Shown in pieces: positions 34,680 to 42,138 of a stretch of DNA of 64,000 bases. Made by a program: the position numbers and the translations under genes. This stretch comes from RBG-13-68-16 sp050018455. Lineage in GTDB: Bacteria; Acidobacteriota; Thermoanaerobaculia; Thermoanaerobaculales; Thermoanaerobaculaceae. The stretch covers positions 62,001-126,000 of the forward strand of contig JBEKAA010000005.1 in the NCBI GenBank assembly GCA_050018455.1, written 5' to 3'. The notes beneath the pieces are model-generated. The model had not been told where the DNA came from, made no database searches, and saw only the letters and a list, made by a program, of their open reading frames with translations. Numbering within the stretch: position 1 is the first letter of the stretch; every line of letters starts with the position of its first letter.

Positions 34680-36194
34680 ATGAACTGGTACCTGTGGGTG
34701 ATTCTCGGCTATCTGTTGGTGCTGACAGGTTTCAACTTCTACCGGTCGCGGCAGATCAAGACGCAGGACGACTTCATGGTGGCGGGGCGGAAGCTCTCCC
34801 TGACGACCATGGTGTTCACCCTGGTCTGCACGTGGATAGGCTCGGGTACCTTCATCGCCGGCGCCGAGTACGCCTACTACGCTGGCTGGAGCGCGGTATG
34901 GCAACCGGCCGGCGCTTTCCTGGGGATCGCGATCATCTACTTCATCGCCGGGAAGATCCGCACGTTCGGCCAGTACACGGTTGGTGACATCCTCGAGGTG
35001 CGTTACGGCAAGTTCGCCCGTCTGTTCGGCGCCCTGGCCCTGATCGTCGCCTTCACGACGATCGTCGCCTATCAGTTCCGGGCCGGCGGCTACATCCTGA
35101 ACATCGTCACGGACGGCAGGGTGTCGCTCGAGGTGGGCCAAACCATCGCTGCGGCGTTCGTGATCCTCTTCGTCGCAATCGGCGGGATGGTCGCGGTGGC
35201 GCACACCGACCTGCCGAACGGCATCATCATCGTCCTGGCGTGCTGCCTTGCCGTGCCGTTCGTGGTGCTGGCGGCGGGGGGGTGGTCGCACGCCGCCCAG
35301 GTGCTGCCCCCGGGGCACTTCAAGGTATTCTCACCGGACTTCGGCAAGTACCCCGTGCTCAAGGGCCTGTCGTACTTCCTCTCGACGCTGCTGCTGCTGA
35401 TGGGTGTGCAGTCGATGTATCAGAAGTTCTACGCGGCGCGCTCCCCGAAGGAGGCGAGAAAGGCGGTCGCGATCTGGATCGTCGGCACGATCGTCGTGGA
35501 GACAATCGTGATAGCGATCGCCGTCTTCGCGGCGGCTTACAACGCCGAACACCAGACTCACTGGGATCCGCGGTCGCTCGTCCTGAACGCGGCGCGTCAC
35601 ATGGTACCGGCTCCCGTCGGCGTGCTGCTTCTCGGCGCGGCCTGCGCCGTCGTCCTGTCCACCGGCATGAACTATCTGCTCTCGTCGAGCTCGAATGTGA
35701 TCAGGGACATCTACCAGCGCATGGTGCGTCCCGACGCGGACCCGACCAAGATGGTGGCGTTGCAGAAGGTCTTTGTGGTCGCCCTTGGGCTCTGCGCTTT
35801 CGGCATGATCTTCATCCCAACGGCCTTGAAGCTCCAGATCTCCGTCCTTCAGTACTCCTACTTCGCTTACACCATGTACGGGGTGGCCGTCACGCCGGCC
35901 CTCTTCGCGGCGCTCACGTGGCGGAGGGCCACGCGACAGGGCGGCCTCGCCTCGATCATCAGCGGCGCCGTGGCGACCGTCTTCTTCGAGATCGTGCTGC
36001 CCCGGGCGGCTCCCTCCGTCATGCAGGCTGCGCAGGGCAAGGGGGGGGCGCAGGTGTTCGGGGGCGACCCGTGGGGGATCCCGAGCGTCTACCCGGCGGC
36101 GCTGATCTCAATCGGCACCCTCGTGGTGGTGAGCCTCCTGACGCCACCGCCGGGCGAAAAGGAGCTGGAACCGCTTTTCGGCCCTGCAAAGTAG
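34680..36194 (+). CDS. Sodium:solute symporter (SSS family)
   Basis: 504 residues with about 13 hydrophobic helices. Family signatures include TWIGSGTFIAGAEYAYYAG in helix 2 and the YTVGDILEVRYGK loop. It imports a small organic solute (amino acid, sugar, or carboxylate) using the sodium gradient; the substrate cannot be named. ATG with GGGACGGAGG upstream. Followed after ~110 bp by a PTS IIA domain gene. Confidence 0.88.
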   Translation: MNWYLWVILGYLLVLTGFNFYRSRQIKTQDDFMVAGRKLSLTTMVFTLVCTWIGSGTFIAGAEYAYYAGWSAVWQPAGAFLGIAIIYFIAGKIRTFGQYTVGDILEVRYGKFARLFGALALIVAFTTIVAYQFRAGGYILNIVTDGRVSLEVGQTIAAAFVILFVAIGGMVAVAHTDLPNGIIIVLACCLAVPFVVLAAGGWSHAAQVLPPGHFKVFSPDFGKYPVLKGLSYFLSTLLLLMGVQSMYQKFYAARSPKEARKAVAIWIVGTIVVETIVIAIAVFAAAYNAEHQTHWDPRSLVLNAARHMVPAPVGVLLLGAACAVVLSTGMNYLLSSSSNVIRDIYQRMVRPDADPTKMVALQKVFVVALGLCAFGMIFIPTALKLQISVLQYSYFAYTMYGVAVTPALFAALTWRRATRQGGLASIISGAVATVFFEIVLPRAAPSVMQAAQGKGGAQVFGGDPWGIPSVYPAALISIGTLVVVSLLTPPPGEKELEPLFGPAK

Positions 36195-36302
36195 AAATTT
36201 GCGGCGAAAGCCGCGACTGGGACCGGATCGGCGGTGATTGCGCGATCTTTCGCAGGGTGGACTACAATGCTCATGCCCGCATCAGCGGGTAAGGGGGTTG
36301 CC

Positions 36303-36830
36303 GTGGAAGAACGGGAGAACCCGGCCCTCGCCGAGGCTGCGGACCCTGCACTCGCCGAGTTGTTTGAGCCGACGCACATCATTCCTGAACTCAAGGCCAC
36401 GACCCGTGAGAGCGTCATCTCGGAGGTCGTGAAGGCTGTCGCTCAACGTGGGCTCGTCAGCGACGCCCGATGGCTCGAGACAGCTCTGACAGAGCGCGAG
36501 CGCATGGTCCCGACCGCCATGCCGAACGGAGTGGCGTTCCTGCACGCGCGCCACCGGGCCTCCGAGAAGTTCCCGAAGCAGTTCCTTTTCCTGGCGCGGT
36601 CCAGCAAAGGGGTCGCGTTCGGGTCACCCGACGAGCGGCCAACACACCTGTTCTTCCTGCTCGCCCTCCGCAAGGACATGGCGCACTTGCGATGGCTTGC
36701 GCGTCTCTCCTGGATCTGCCGCAACCGGACGACCGTGGCCAACCTCCTGAAGGTGCAGGGGGCCGAAGAGATCGCACGCGCCCTGCGCATCGCGGTTGAG
36801 GAACTTCCCGGCAACCTGAAGCAAAGATAG
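36303..36830 (+). CDS. PTS EIIA type-2 domain protein (PtsN-like)
   Basis: About 175 residues. The IIA (fructose/mannitol/Ntr) domain is recognised from STLLRESVISE-like RESVISEVVKAVAQRG, MPNGVAFLHARH with the phosphorylatable His, and LFFLLALRKD. It lacks IIB/IIC partners, so it is more likely regulatory than a sugar importer. GTG at 36303 is favoured by TAAGGGGG just upstream; ATG at 36273 is an alternative. A TACAAT box at 36263-36268 lies before it. Confidence 0.75.
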   Translation: MEERENPALAEAADPALAELFEPTHIIPELKATTRESVISEVVKAVAQRGLVSDARWLETALTERERMVPTAMPNGVAFLHARHRASEKFPKQFLFLARSSKGVAFGSPDERPTHLFFLLALRKDMAHLRWLARLSWICRNRTTVANLLKVQGAEEIARALRIAVEELPGNLKQR

Positions 36831-36962
36831 TCGACAGTCGACAGTTCACAGTTGACAGTCAACAACCAACAGCTATCAGTCTCGCTCGGATTGTCTCTGG
36901 GGTGGGTGGGGGAACTGTCAACTGTCAACTGGGAGCGTGGGAGGGGGAGAGCTGTCAGCTGG
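36830..36962. repeat. Intergenic imperfect inverted repeat with CAACTGTCAACTG words
   Basis: GTCGACAGTCGACAGTTCAC and AGTTGACAGTCAAC on the left are answered by GTCAACTGTCAACTGGG on the right. The same words occur at 49092-49246. It separates the convergent IIA and sigma-factor genes. Confidence 0.7.
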
Positions 36963-36977
36963 ACGGGTGGGCGGGGG

Positions 36978-37835
36978 TCAGTTGAGGTAGCCGGCGAGCG
37001 CCCGCGATTGGGCACCGCGGCGAAGCTTGGTGAGCGCCTGGTTCTCGATCTGCCGCACGCGCTCCCGCGAGATCCCGAGGGCGTCACCGATCTCACGCAG
37101 CGTGCGGGGGTTGTCGTCGCCGAGCCCGAAGCGCATCGCCAGGATCTTCCTCTCCTTTTCGGAGAGCTTGGCGAGGGCCTCGCGGAGTGTTCCCTCGAAC
37201 GACTGGCGGAGGATCTCCTGGTCGGTGTCGGGGACCACATATTGCTCGAGGAGGTCGCCGAACTCGGCTTCGCCTTCCTCGTCGACGGGTTCGTTGAGCG
37301 AGAGAATGTTCTGGTTGGACGAGAGGAGCAACCGCACCTCTTCCTGGTCCATCCCGAGCTCCTCCGCCAGCTCCTGCTCGGACGGCGGTCTCTCGAGCTC
37401 GCGGCCGAGTGCCTGACGGGAGCGCTCCAGCCGGTAGAGAACGTTGGCCTGCTTCTGCGGCAATCGGAACGTGGCGCCATGCTCGGAGAGGGCGTGCAGG
37501 ATCGCCTGACGAATCCACCAGACCGCGTAGGTGATGAACTTGACGTTCTTTCCGGGGTCGAACTTCTTGGCGGCCTGGATCAGGCCGATGTTCCCCTCGT
37601 TGATCAGGTCCAGGAGGGAGACCCGCGAGTGCCGGAAGCGCTTGGCGTACGCGACGACGAACCTGAGATTCGCCTCGACGAGCTGCCGGAGGGCTTTACC
37701 GTCGTTCTCTTGTTGAATGCGGCGCCCGAGTTCCCGCTCTTCCTCGGGCGTGAGCTGCTTGAAGCGCCCGATTTCGTAAAGGTAGCGGCGCAGCAGTCCG
37801 GATTCGGGATCGCTCTGTTGCTCGTCGCGGCTCAT
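36978..37835 (-). CDS. Sigma-70 family RNA polymerase sigma factor (group 1/2-like)
   Basis: 285 residues. Region 1.2 (RRYLYEIGRFKQLTPEEE), region 2 (NLRFVVAYAKRF, LINEGNIGLIQAAKKFD, FITYAVWWIRQAI), region 3 (RLPQKQANVLYRLER) and region 4 with its helix-turn-helix (LREIGDALGISRERVRQIE). It lacks a long region 1.1, so it is a short primary-like or alternative sigma. It overlaps hspR by 4 bp (ATGA) and closes the heat-shock operon, so its synthesis should follow DnaK/HspR control. Confidence 0.92.
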   Translation of the reverse strand: MSRDEQQSDPESGLLRRYLYEIGRFKQLTPEEERELGRRIQQENDGKALRQLVEANLRFVVAYAKRFRHSRVSLLDLINEGNIGLIQAAKKFDPGKNVKFITYAVWWIRQAILHALSEHGATFRLPQKQANVLYRLERSRQALGRELERPPSEQELAEELGMDQEEVRLLLSSNQNILSLNEPVDEEGEAEFGDLLEQYVVPDTDQEILRQSFEGTLREALAKLSEKERKILAMRFGLGDDNPRTLREIGDALGISRERVRQIENQALTKLRRGAQSRALAGYLN

Positions 37836-38209
37836 TCGTCCTCGTTGGGGACCAAACCTCCGCGCGGCCGCAGAGCCAGCGCGTGCTCGCGCGGCACGGA
37901 CCCGCGCCGACCAGCCTCGCGCTCGACCAGGGCAGCGAGACGCTCAACCTCTGCCTGGAGCGTGTCGATCTGGTCTTTCATGTTGAGGACAACCTCAACG
38001 CCCGCCAGGTTTACTCCGAGGTCCCTCGTGAGGGTCAGCACGAACTCGAGGCGCCGGCAGGTCTCGTCGTCGAATAGACGGGTGTTGCCGACGCTGCGGG
38101 TCGGCCGGATCAACCCCTCTCGCTCGTACAGGCGGAGCGTCTGCGGGTGGATCTCATAGCGTTCTGCGACCCAGCTGATCATGTGGTAGCGGCTGCTTCG
38201 GTCGGTCAC
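37832..38209 (-). CDS. hspR: HspR-like MerR-family heat-shock repressor
   Basis: 125 residues. The MerR winged helix (MISWVAERYEIHPQTLRLYE, REGLIRPTRS, RLFDDETCRRLEFV) is followed by a coiled-coil segment (MKDQIDTLQAEVERLAALVE). Length and position after dnaK and hsp20 match HspR of actinobacteria and relatives, which represses its own operon with DnaK as corepressor. GTG at 38209 overlaps the hsp20 stop (GTGA). Confidence 0.85.
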   Translation of the reverse strand: MTDRSSRYHMISWVAERYEIHPQTLRLYEREGLIRPTRSVGNTRLFDDETCRRLEFVLTLTRDLGVNLAGVEVVLNMKDQIDTLQAEVERLAALVEREAGRRGSVPREHALALRPRGGLVPNEDE

Positions 38210-38649
38210 GGTCCCTCCCTTGCAACGGCGACGCGCCGGTGGGAGGAAGCGGCCTTGAACAGGCGAACCTCCAGGACGCCGCCGCGCAAGGTGGCCTGCG
38301 GCTCGCCCGAGACGTCTCCAGGCAGCCGCACGAGGCGGTGGAACCTGCCCCGCGGCCGCTCGATGCGCAGGTACGCTCCGCGACGGTCGTTGAATTCCGG
38401 AAGGCGGCCGGAGAGAACCAGCGTGTGACCGTCGAGCCGCAGAACGATATCGCCGCCGCTGACTCCCGGCAGTTCGGCCTCGACGATGATCTCGCCGTCG
38501 CCCTCCCACACGTCCACCGCAGGCTCGAACGCGGCAGGGTGTCCGAGCGGGACCGCCGCGGCCGGAAGCAGCGCCCGCTCAGTCGCCTCGCGCAGTCGCT
38601 TCGCGAGCGCCATCAGCTCGCGCACCGCGCGCCAGTCGAGGTCGCCCAT
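38206..38649 (-). CDS. Small heat-shock protein (Hsp20/alpha-crystallin)
   Basis: 147 residues. The alpha-crystallin domain runs ~50-135 (EPAVDVWEGDGEIIVEAELPG, LVLSGRLPE, RGRFHRLVRLPG, LRGGVLEVRL). It is an ATP-independent holdase chaperone in the cytoplasm. The C-terminal IxI motif is not evident, so oligomer assembly may differ. ATG at 38649 with AAGGAGGGGC upstream. Second gene of the dnaK operon, translationally coupled to hspR. Confidence 0.9.
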   Translation of the reverse strand: MGDLDWRAVRELMALAKRLREATERALLPAAAVPLGHPAAFEPAVDVWEGDGEIIVEAELPGVSGGDIVLRLDGHTLVLSGRLPEFNDRRGAYLRIERPRGRFHRLVRLPGDVSGEPQATLRGGVLEVRLFKAASSHRRVAVAREGP

Positions 38650-38850
38650 GCGCCCCTCCTTGTTCTGTCGCCGACAGTTTCTGTCGATCGCCGCGGCGAC
38701 GCGGCCGCACCTCTCGTCGCACACGAGGCGGAGTCCGGAATGGTTGCGGCGTGCCTCGGCGCCGCCTTGCTCTCATGCAACTGGACGCGCATCATCCGAC
38801 TGGCTCCGGCGCAGCCGCACCACCAGATCCATCTGCCGCCTGCGGTGGCA

Positions 38851-40782
38851 TCAGTTCGAGGGCTTGGTTTCGACGTCCACATACTCCGCGTCAACGACGT
38901 CTCCGTCCCCGGACGGCCTTCCCGTCTGCGGCGGGTTGGCGCCGCCGGTCGAGTTGCCCGTTTCGGCCTGGGCCCCTGTGGCAGCCGCGCTCCGGTAGAT
39001 CTCCTCCGCAAGGCGGTGCGAGGCCTTCGTAAGCTTGTCGTAAGCGGCGTCCATCTCGCCCTTCTTGCCCGCCTCCAAGGCCTTCTTGGCGTCGGCGACG
39101 GCCGCCTCAGTGTCCTTCCTCTGGGCTTCTGGCAGCTTCTCCTGGTTCTCTTTGATCAGCTTCTCGGTCGAGTAGATCAGGGAGTCGAGCCGGTTGTGGG
39201 CCTCGATCTCTTCGCGCCGGTTGCGGTCGTCGTCGGCGTGCTGCTCGGCCTCGCGCACCATCTTCTGGACCTCGTCCTCGTTCAGGCCCGACGATGCCGT
39301 GATCTGGATCTTCTGCTCCTTGCCGGTACCGAGGTCCTTGGCGGACACGTGCAGAATGCCGTTGGCGTCGATGTCGAACGTCACCTCGACCTGCGGAATG
39401 CCGCGCGGTGCCGGTGGGATTCCAATCAGGTGAAAGCGCCCTAGCGTGCGGTTGTCGTGCGCCATGGGGCGCTCGCCCTGCAAGACGTGGATCTCGACCT
39501 GCGTCTGGTTGTCGTCGGCCGTTGAGTAAACCTTGGACTTGCGGTTTGGGATGGTGGTATTGCGCGGGATCACAACATCCGTCACGGATCCGAGGGTCTC
39601 GACGCCGAGAGAGAGAGGAGTGACGTCGAGCAGGAGGAGGTCGTGGACCTCACCTGCCAGCACTCCAGCCTGGATCGCAGCACCGACGGCGACGACCTCG
39701 TCCGGGTTAACGCCCTTGTGCGGCTCCTTGCCGAAGAGCTCCTGGACCAGCGCCTGCACGCGGGGGATCCTCGTGGAACCCCCGACCAGGACGGCCTCGT
39801 CGATGTCCTTGGCCTCGAGTCCCGCATCCTTGAGTGCCTGCCGGCATGGACCGACGGTTCTCTGAACGATGTCCTCAACGAGCTGCTCGAACTTGGAGCG
39901 CGTCAGGCGGATGTTGAGGTGCTTGGGCCCGGAGGCGTCGGCCGTGATGAACGGCAGGTTGATGTCGGACTCCTGGGTGGTTGAAAGCTCGCACTTCGCC
40001 TTTTCCGCGGCCTCCTTCAGACGTTGCAGGGCCATCCGGTCCTTGGAGAGGTCGATGCCCTGGTCGCGGCGGAACTCCTCCACCAGCCACTCGATCAGAC
40101 GCTGGTCGAGGTCGTCTCCACCCAGGTGGGTGTCGCCGTTGGTGGACTTCACCTCGACAACCCCTTCGCCTACTTCGAGGATCGAGATGTCGAACGTGCC
40201 GCCGCCGAAGTCATACACGGCGATCGTCTCGTCCTTCTTCTTGTCCAGGCCGTACGCCAGCGCCGCCGCTGTCGGCTCGTTGACGAGGCGGACGACCTCA
40301 AGCCCAGCGATCTGGCCCGCGTCCTTGGTGGCCTGGCGCTGCGGATCGTTGAAATAGGCCGGGACCGTGATGACGGCCTTCTCGACCTTCTCGCCGAGGT
40401 AATCCTCGGCGGCCGCCTTGAGCTTCTGGAGTACCATCGCCGAGATCTCCGGCGGTGAGTACACCTTGCCGTCCACGTCGACGCGTGCCGTGTCGTTCTC
40501 ACCGCGGACGACGTGGAAAGGGAACATCTTGATCTCCTGAGTCACCTCGTCGTAGCGCCTGCCCATAAACCGCTTGATGGAAAAGACGGTCTTGTCCGGA
40601 TTCGTGATGGCTTGGCGCTTGGCCACCTGGCCGACGGGTCGCTCGCCGTTCTTGCCGAATGCCACCACAGAAGGCGTTGTTCGGCTGCCTTCCTGGTTGG
40701 CGATGACGATGGGATTCCCGCCCTCCATGACGGCCACTACGGAGTTGGTGGTTCCGAGGTCGATTCCGATGATCCTTGACAT
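38851..40782 (-). CDS. dnaK: Chaperone DnaK (Hsp70)
   Basis: 643 residues, full length. IGIDLGTTNSVVAVMEGG at the start, VYDFGGGTFDISILEVGEG in the ATPase domain, VGGSTRIPRVQALV, the linker DLLLLDVTPLSLGVET, the substrate domain and a C-terminal acidic tail. ATP-driven folding chaperone. ATG at 40782 with GAGGAGGG upstream. No grpE or dnaJ lies next to it; instead hsp20, hspR and a sigma factor follow on the same strand, 201 bp downstream for hsp20. Confidence 0.97.
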   Translation of the reverse strand: MSRIIGIDLGTTNSVVAVMEGGNPIVIANQEGSRTTPSVVAFGKNGERPVGQVAKRQAITNPDKTVFSIKRFMGRRYDEVTQEIKMFPFHVVRGENDTARVDVDGKVYSPPEISAMVLQKLKAAAEDYLGEKVEKAVITVPAYFNDPQRQATKDAGQIAGLEVVRLVNEPTAAALAYGLDKKKDETIAVYDFGGGTFDISILEVGEGVVEVKSTNGDTHLGGDDLDQRLIEWLVEEFRRDQGIDLSKDRMALQRLKEAAEKAKCELSTTQESDINLPFITADASGPKHLNIRLTRSKFEQLVEDIVQRTVGPCRQALKDAGLEAKDIDEAVLVGGSTRIPRVQALVQELFGKEPHKGVNPDEVVAVGAAIQAGVLAGEVHDLLLLDVTPLSLGVETLGSVTDVVIPRNTTIPNRKSKVYSTADDNQTQVEIHVLQGERPMAHDNRTLGRFHLIGIPPAPRGIPQVEVTFDIDANGILHVSAKDLGTGKEQKIQITASSGLNEDEVQKMVREAEQHADDDRNRREEIEAHNRLDSLIYSTEKLIKENQEKLPEAQRKDTEAAVADAKKALEAGKKGEMDAAYDKLTKASHRLAEEIYRSAAATGAQAETGNSTGGANPPQTGRPSGDGDVVDAEYVDVETKPSN

Positions 40783-40817
40783 TGATAAGGCCCTCCTCAA
40801 GTCAACCGCGTGACACA

Positions 40818-40855
40818 ATTATAGGACCTGAGTCCGCTACTGTCAAGGCGTCAAG
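40818..40855 (-). promoter_or_regulatory. Consensus sigma70 promoter of the dnaK operon with CTTGAC direct repeats
   Basis: On the minus strand: TTGACA (40841-40846), 17-bp spacer, TATAAT (40818-40823), a perfect match to the sigma70 consensus. Two CTTGAC words, 2 bp apart, cover the -35 box (40842-40855), and ACTTGAG occurs again beside the ribosome site (~40797-40803). CTTGAG is the half-site of HspR operators (HAIR), but the classical inverted arrangement is not present. Confidence 0.8.
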
Positions 40856-42138
40856 ATCACCGCTCCGGGACCCGTGCCGACCTCTTCTCCCTCCATGCCA
40901 AGGTGTTGAGAGAGCATTAGGTTCGAGTCCGGAACACCAGCGGAGTTGTTCCCCGCCAGCAGCACCGACTGCTCGCGGAGGACGTAGCGGTAGGGCCGGC
41001 CCCATGGGTCGAGGATCGAAGAGGTGGGCAGGAACCGTTCCCGGTACAGCTCTGCGAGGTTGTCCGGATAGCTCCCGACGAGCAGTGCCCGCGACTGGAG
41101 GATGTGCCAGAGTCCGTTCATCCGGGCGAACGAGGCGGCTGCGAGCAGCCGCGGCGGGAGCTTCGGCCCGGGTCCGAGGAGGGGATCTGCCGGGTTTCGG
41201 GGCGCGAGGAGCACCGTGAACACGAAAAGAGGCGCAAGAAGGAGTGCGAGCCACGGGAAGTGCAGTTGCCAGGAGGGCGCCGTCAGGGTCTCGGTTGAGG
41301 CGCGCTGAGATGCGCGGGTGATCTCATCCCTGGACGCCTGGCGGATGAGAGAGCGTGTGAGAAGCGTGTAGAGCGCTTTGCACGTCTCGAACTCCCCGTG
41401 CGGGCTCTTCCGGACGATGTCATCGACGGCATTGACGCCGTCCGTGAGGGCCAGGATGTCGCGCTCAATCGGGGATATCAGCACCCGTCCCGAAGACTCC
41501 GGCTCCGGAAAAGCCGGCTCGAGGTCGATGTTAAACGTCTCGAGGTCGTCGGGCTCGTGGTCGAGATTGACCTCGGCCTGGCGCGAAGCGGGTGTCGGAA
41601 TGAAAACAACTCCCCGGTACGGAATCCGCTTCTCGATGATCGGCCACTCGTCGAGCATCCGCGCGCCTTCCATCAGGATGCTCTCGGACCCGAGAGGAGT
41701 CACGAGCTCGGCGTCGTAGTCGACGCTCGTCTCCTGGGAGAAGTGATAGTCCCCGTCCTGCCACCGAAAGACGCGGAAGATGATTTGCAGGATCTGCTGC
41801 TCAAAAGCCCGCTTCAACTCATCGCGGGAAACGACAGCGCTCTCGATCAGGATATGCCCGAGCCGTTCGAGCGTCTCCATCTGCTTCTTGAGCGCCGAGT
41901 CGAGCTCGTCCTTGGTGACCGTTGCGGTCTTCAGCAGTACCTGCCCGAGGCGGTCCTCCAAGCGCTTGTTGAGGGAGTCGGCCCCGACGACCTTACCGTC
42001 CAGGAACGACACGGTGACGACGTCCTCAGGTGAGCGCAGCGTCAAAACGCCGGTCTTTCTCTGCAGCCCGATGAGCTGGAATATGTCGGAGAGCGAGAAG
42101 TCGCGGAGGGTCCCCTCGAGCGCCACGGCTACCTCCAT
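40843..42138 (-). CDS. DUF4388 (PATAN) protein with one membrane segment and GspG-like tail
   Basis: 431 residues. The N-terminal ~110 residues (LEGTLRDFSLSDIFQLIGLQ, TGVLTLRSPEDVVTVSFLDG) are a DUF4388/PATAN domain, linked in predatory and gliding bacteria to two-component or small GTPase signalling. A central helical part follows, then a membrane helix near residue 295 (FPWLALLLAPLFVFTVLLAP). The last ~110 residues contain LDPWGRPYRYVL, like the C-terminal of type II secretion pseudopilins. Its stop overlaps the dnaK promoter. Upstream gene overlaps its start by 10 nt. Confidence 0.75.
   Translation of the reverse strand: MEVAVALEGTLRDFSLSDIFQLIGLQRKTGVLTLRSPEDVVTVSFLDGKVVGADSLNKRLEDRLGQVLLKTATVTKDELDSALKKQMETLERLGHILIESAVVSRDELKRAFEQQILQIIFRVFRWQDGDYHFSQETSVDYDAELVTPLGSESILMEGARMLDEWPIIEKRIPYRGVVFIPTPASRQAEVNLDHEPDDLETFNIDLEPAFPEPESSGRVLISPIERDILALTDGVNAVDDIVRKSPHGEFETCKALYTLLTRSLIRQASRDEITRASQRASTETLTAPSWQLHFPWLALLLAPLFVFTVLLAPRNPADPLLGPGPKLPPRLLAAASFARMNGLWHILQSRALLVGSYPDNLAELYRERFLPTSSILDPWGRPYRYVLREQSVLLAGNNSAGVPDSNLMLSQHLGMEGEEVGTGPGAVILTP

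Noticed and set aside
36830..36962. Possible CRISPR-like repeats
   Set aside because: Repeat words are short, irregularly spaced and inverted, with no constant direct repeat-spacer pattern and no cas genes.
40919..40937. GGTTCGAGTCCGG, resembling a tRNA T-arm
   Set aside because: It lies in the coding end of the DUF4388 gene and no cloverleaf can be built around it.
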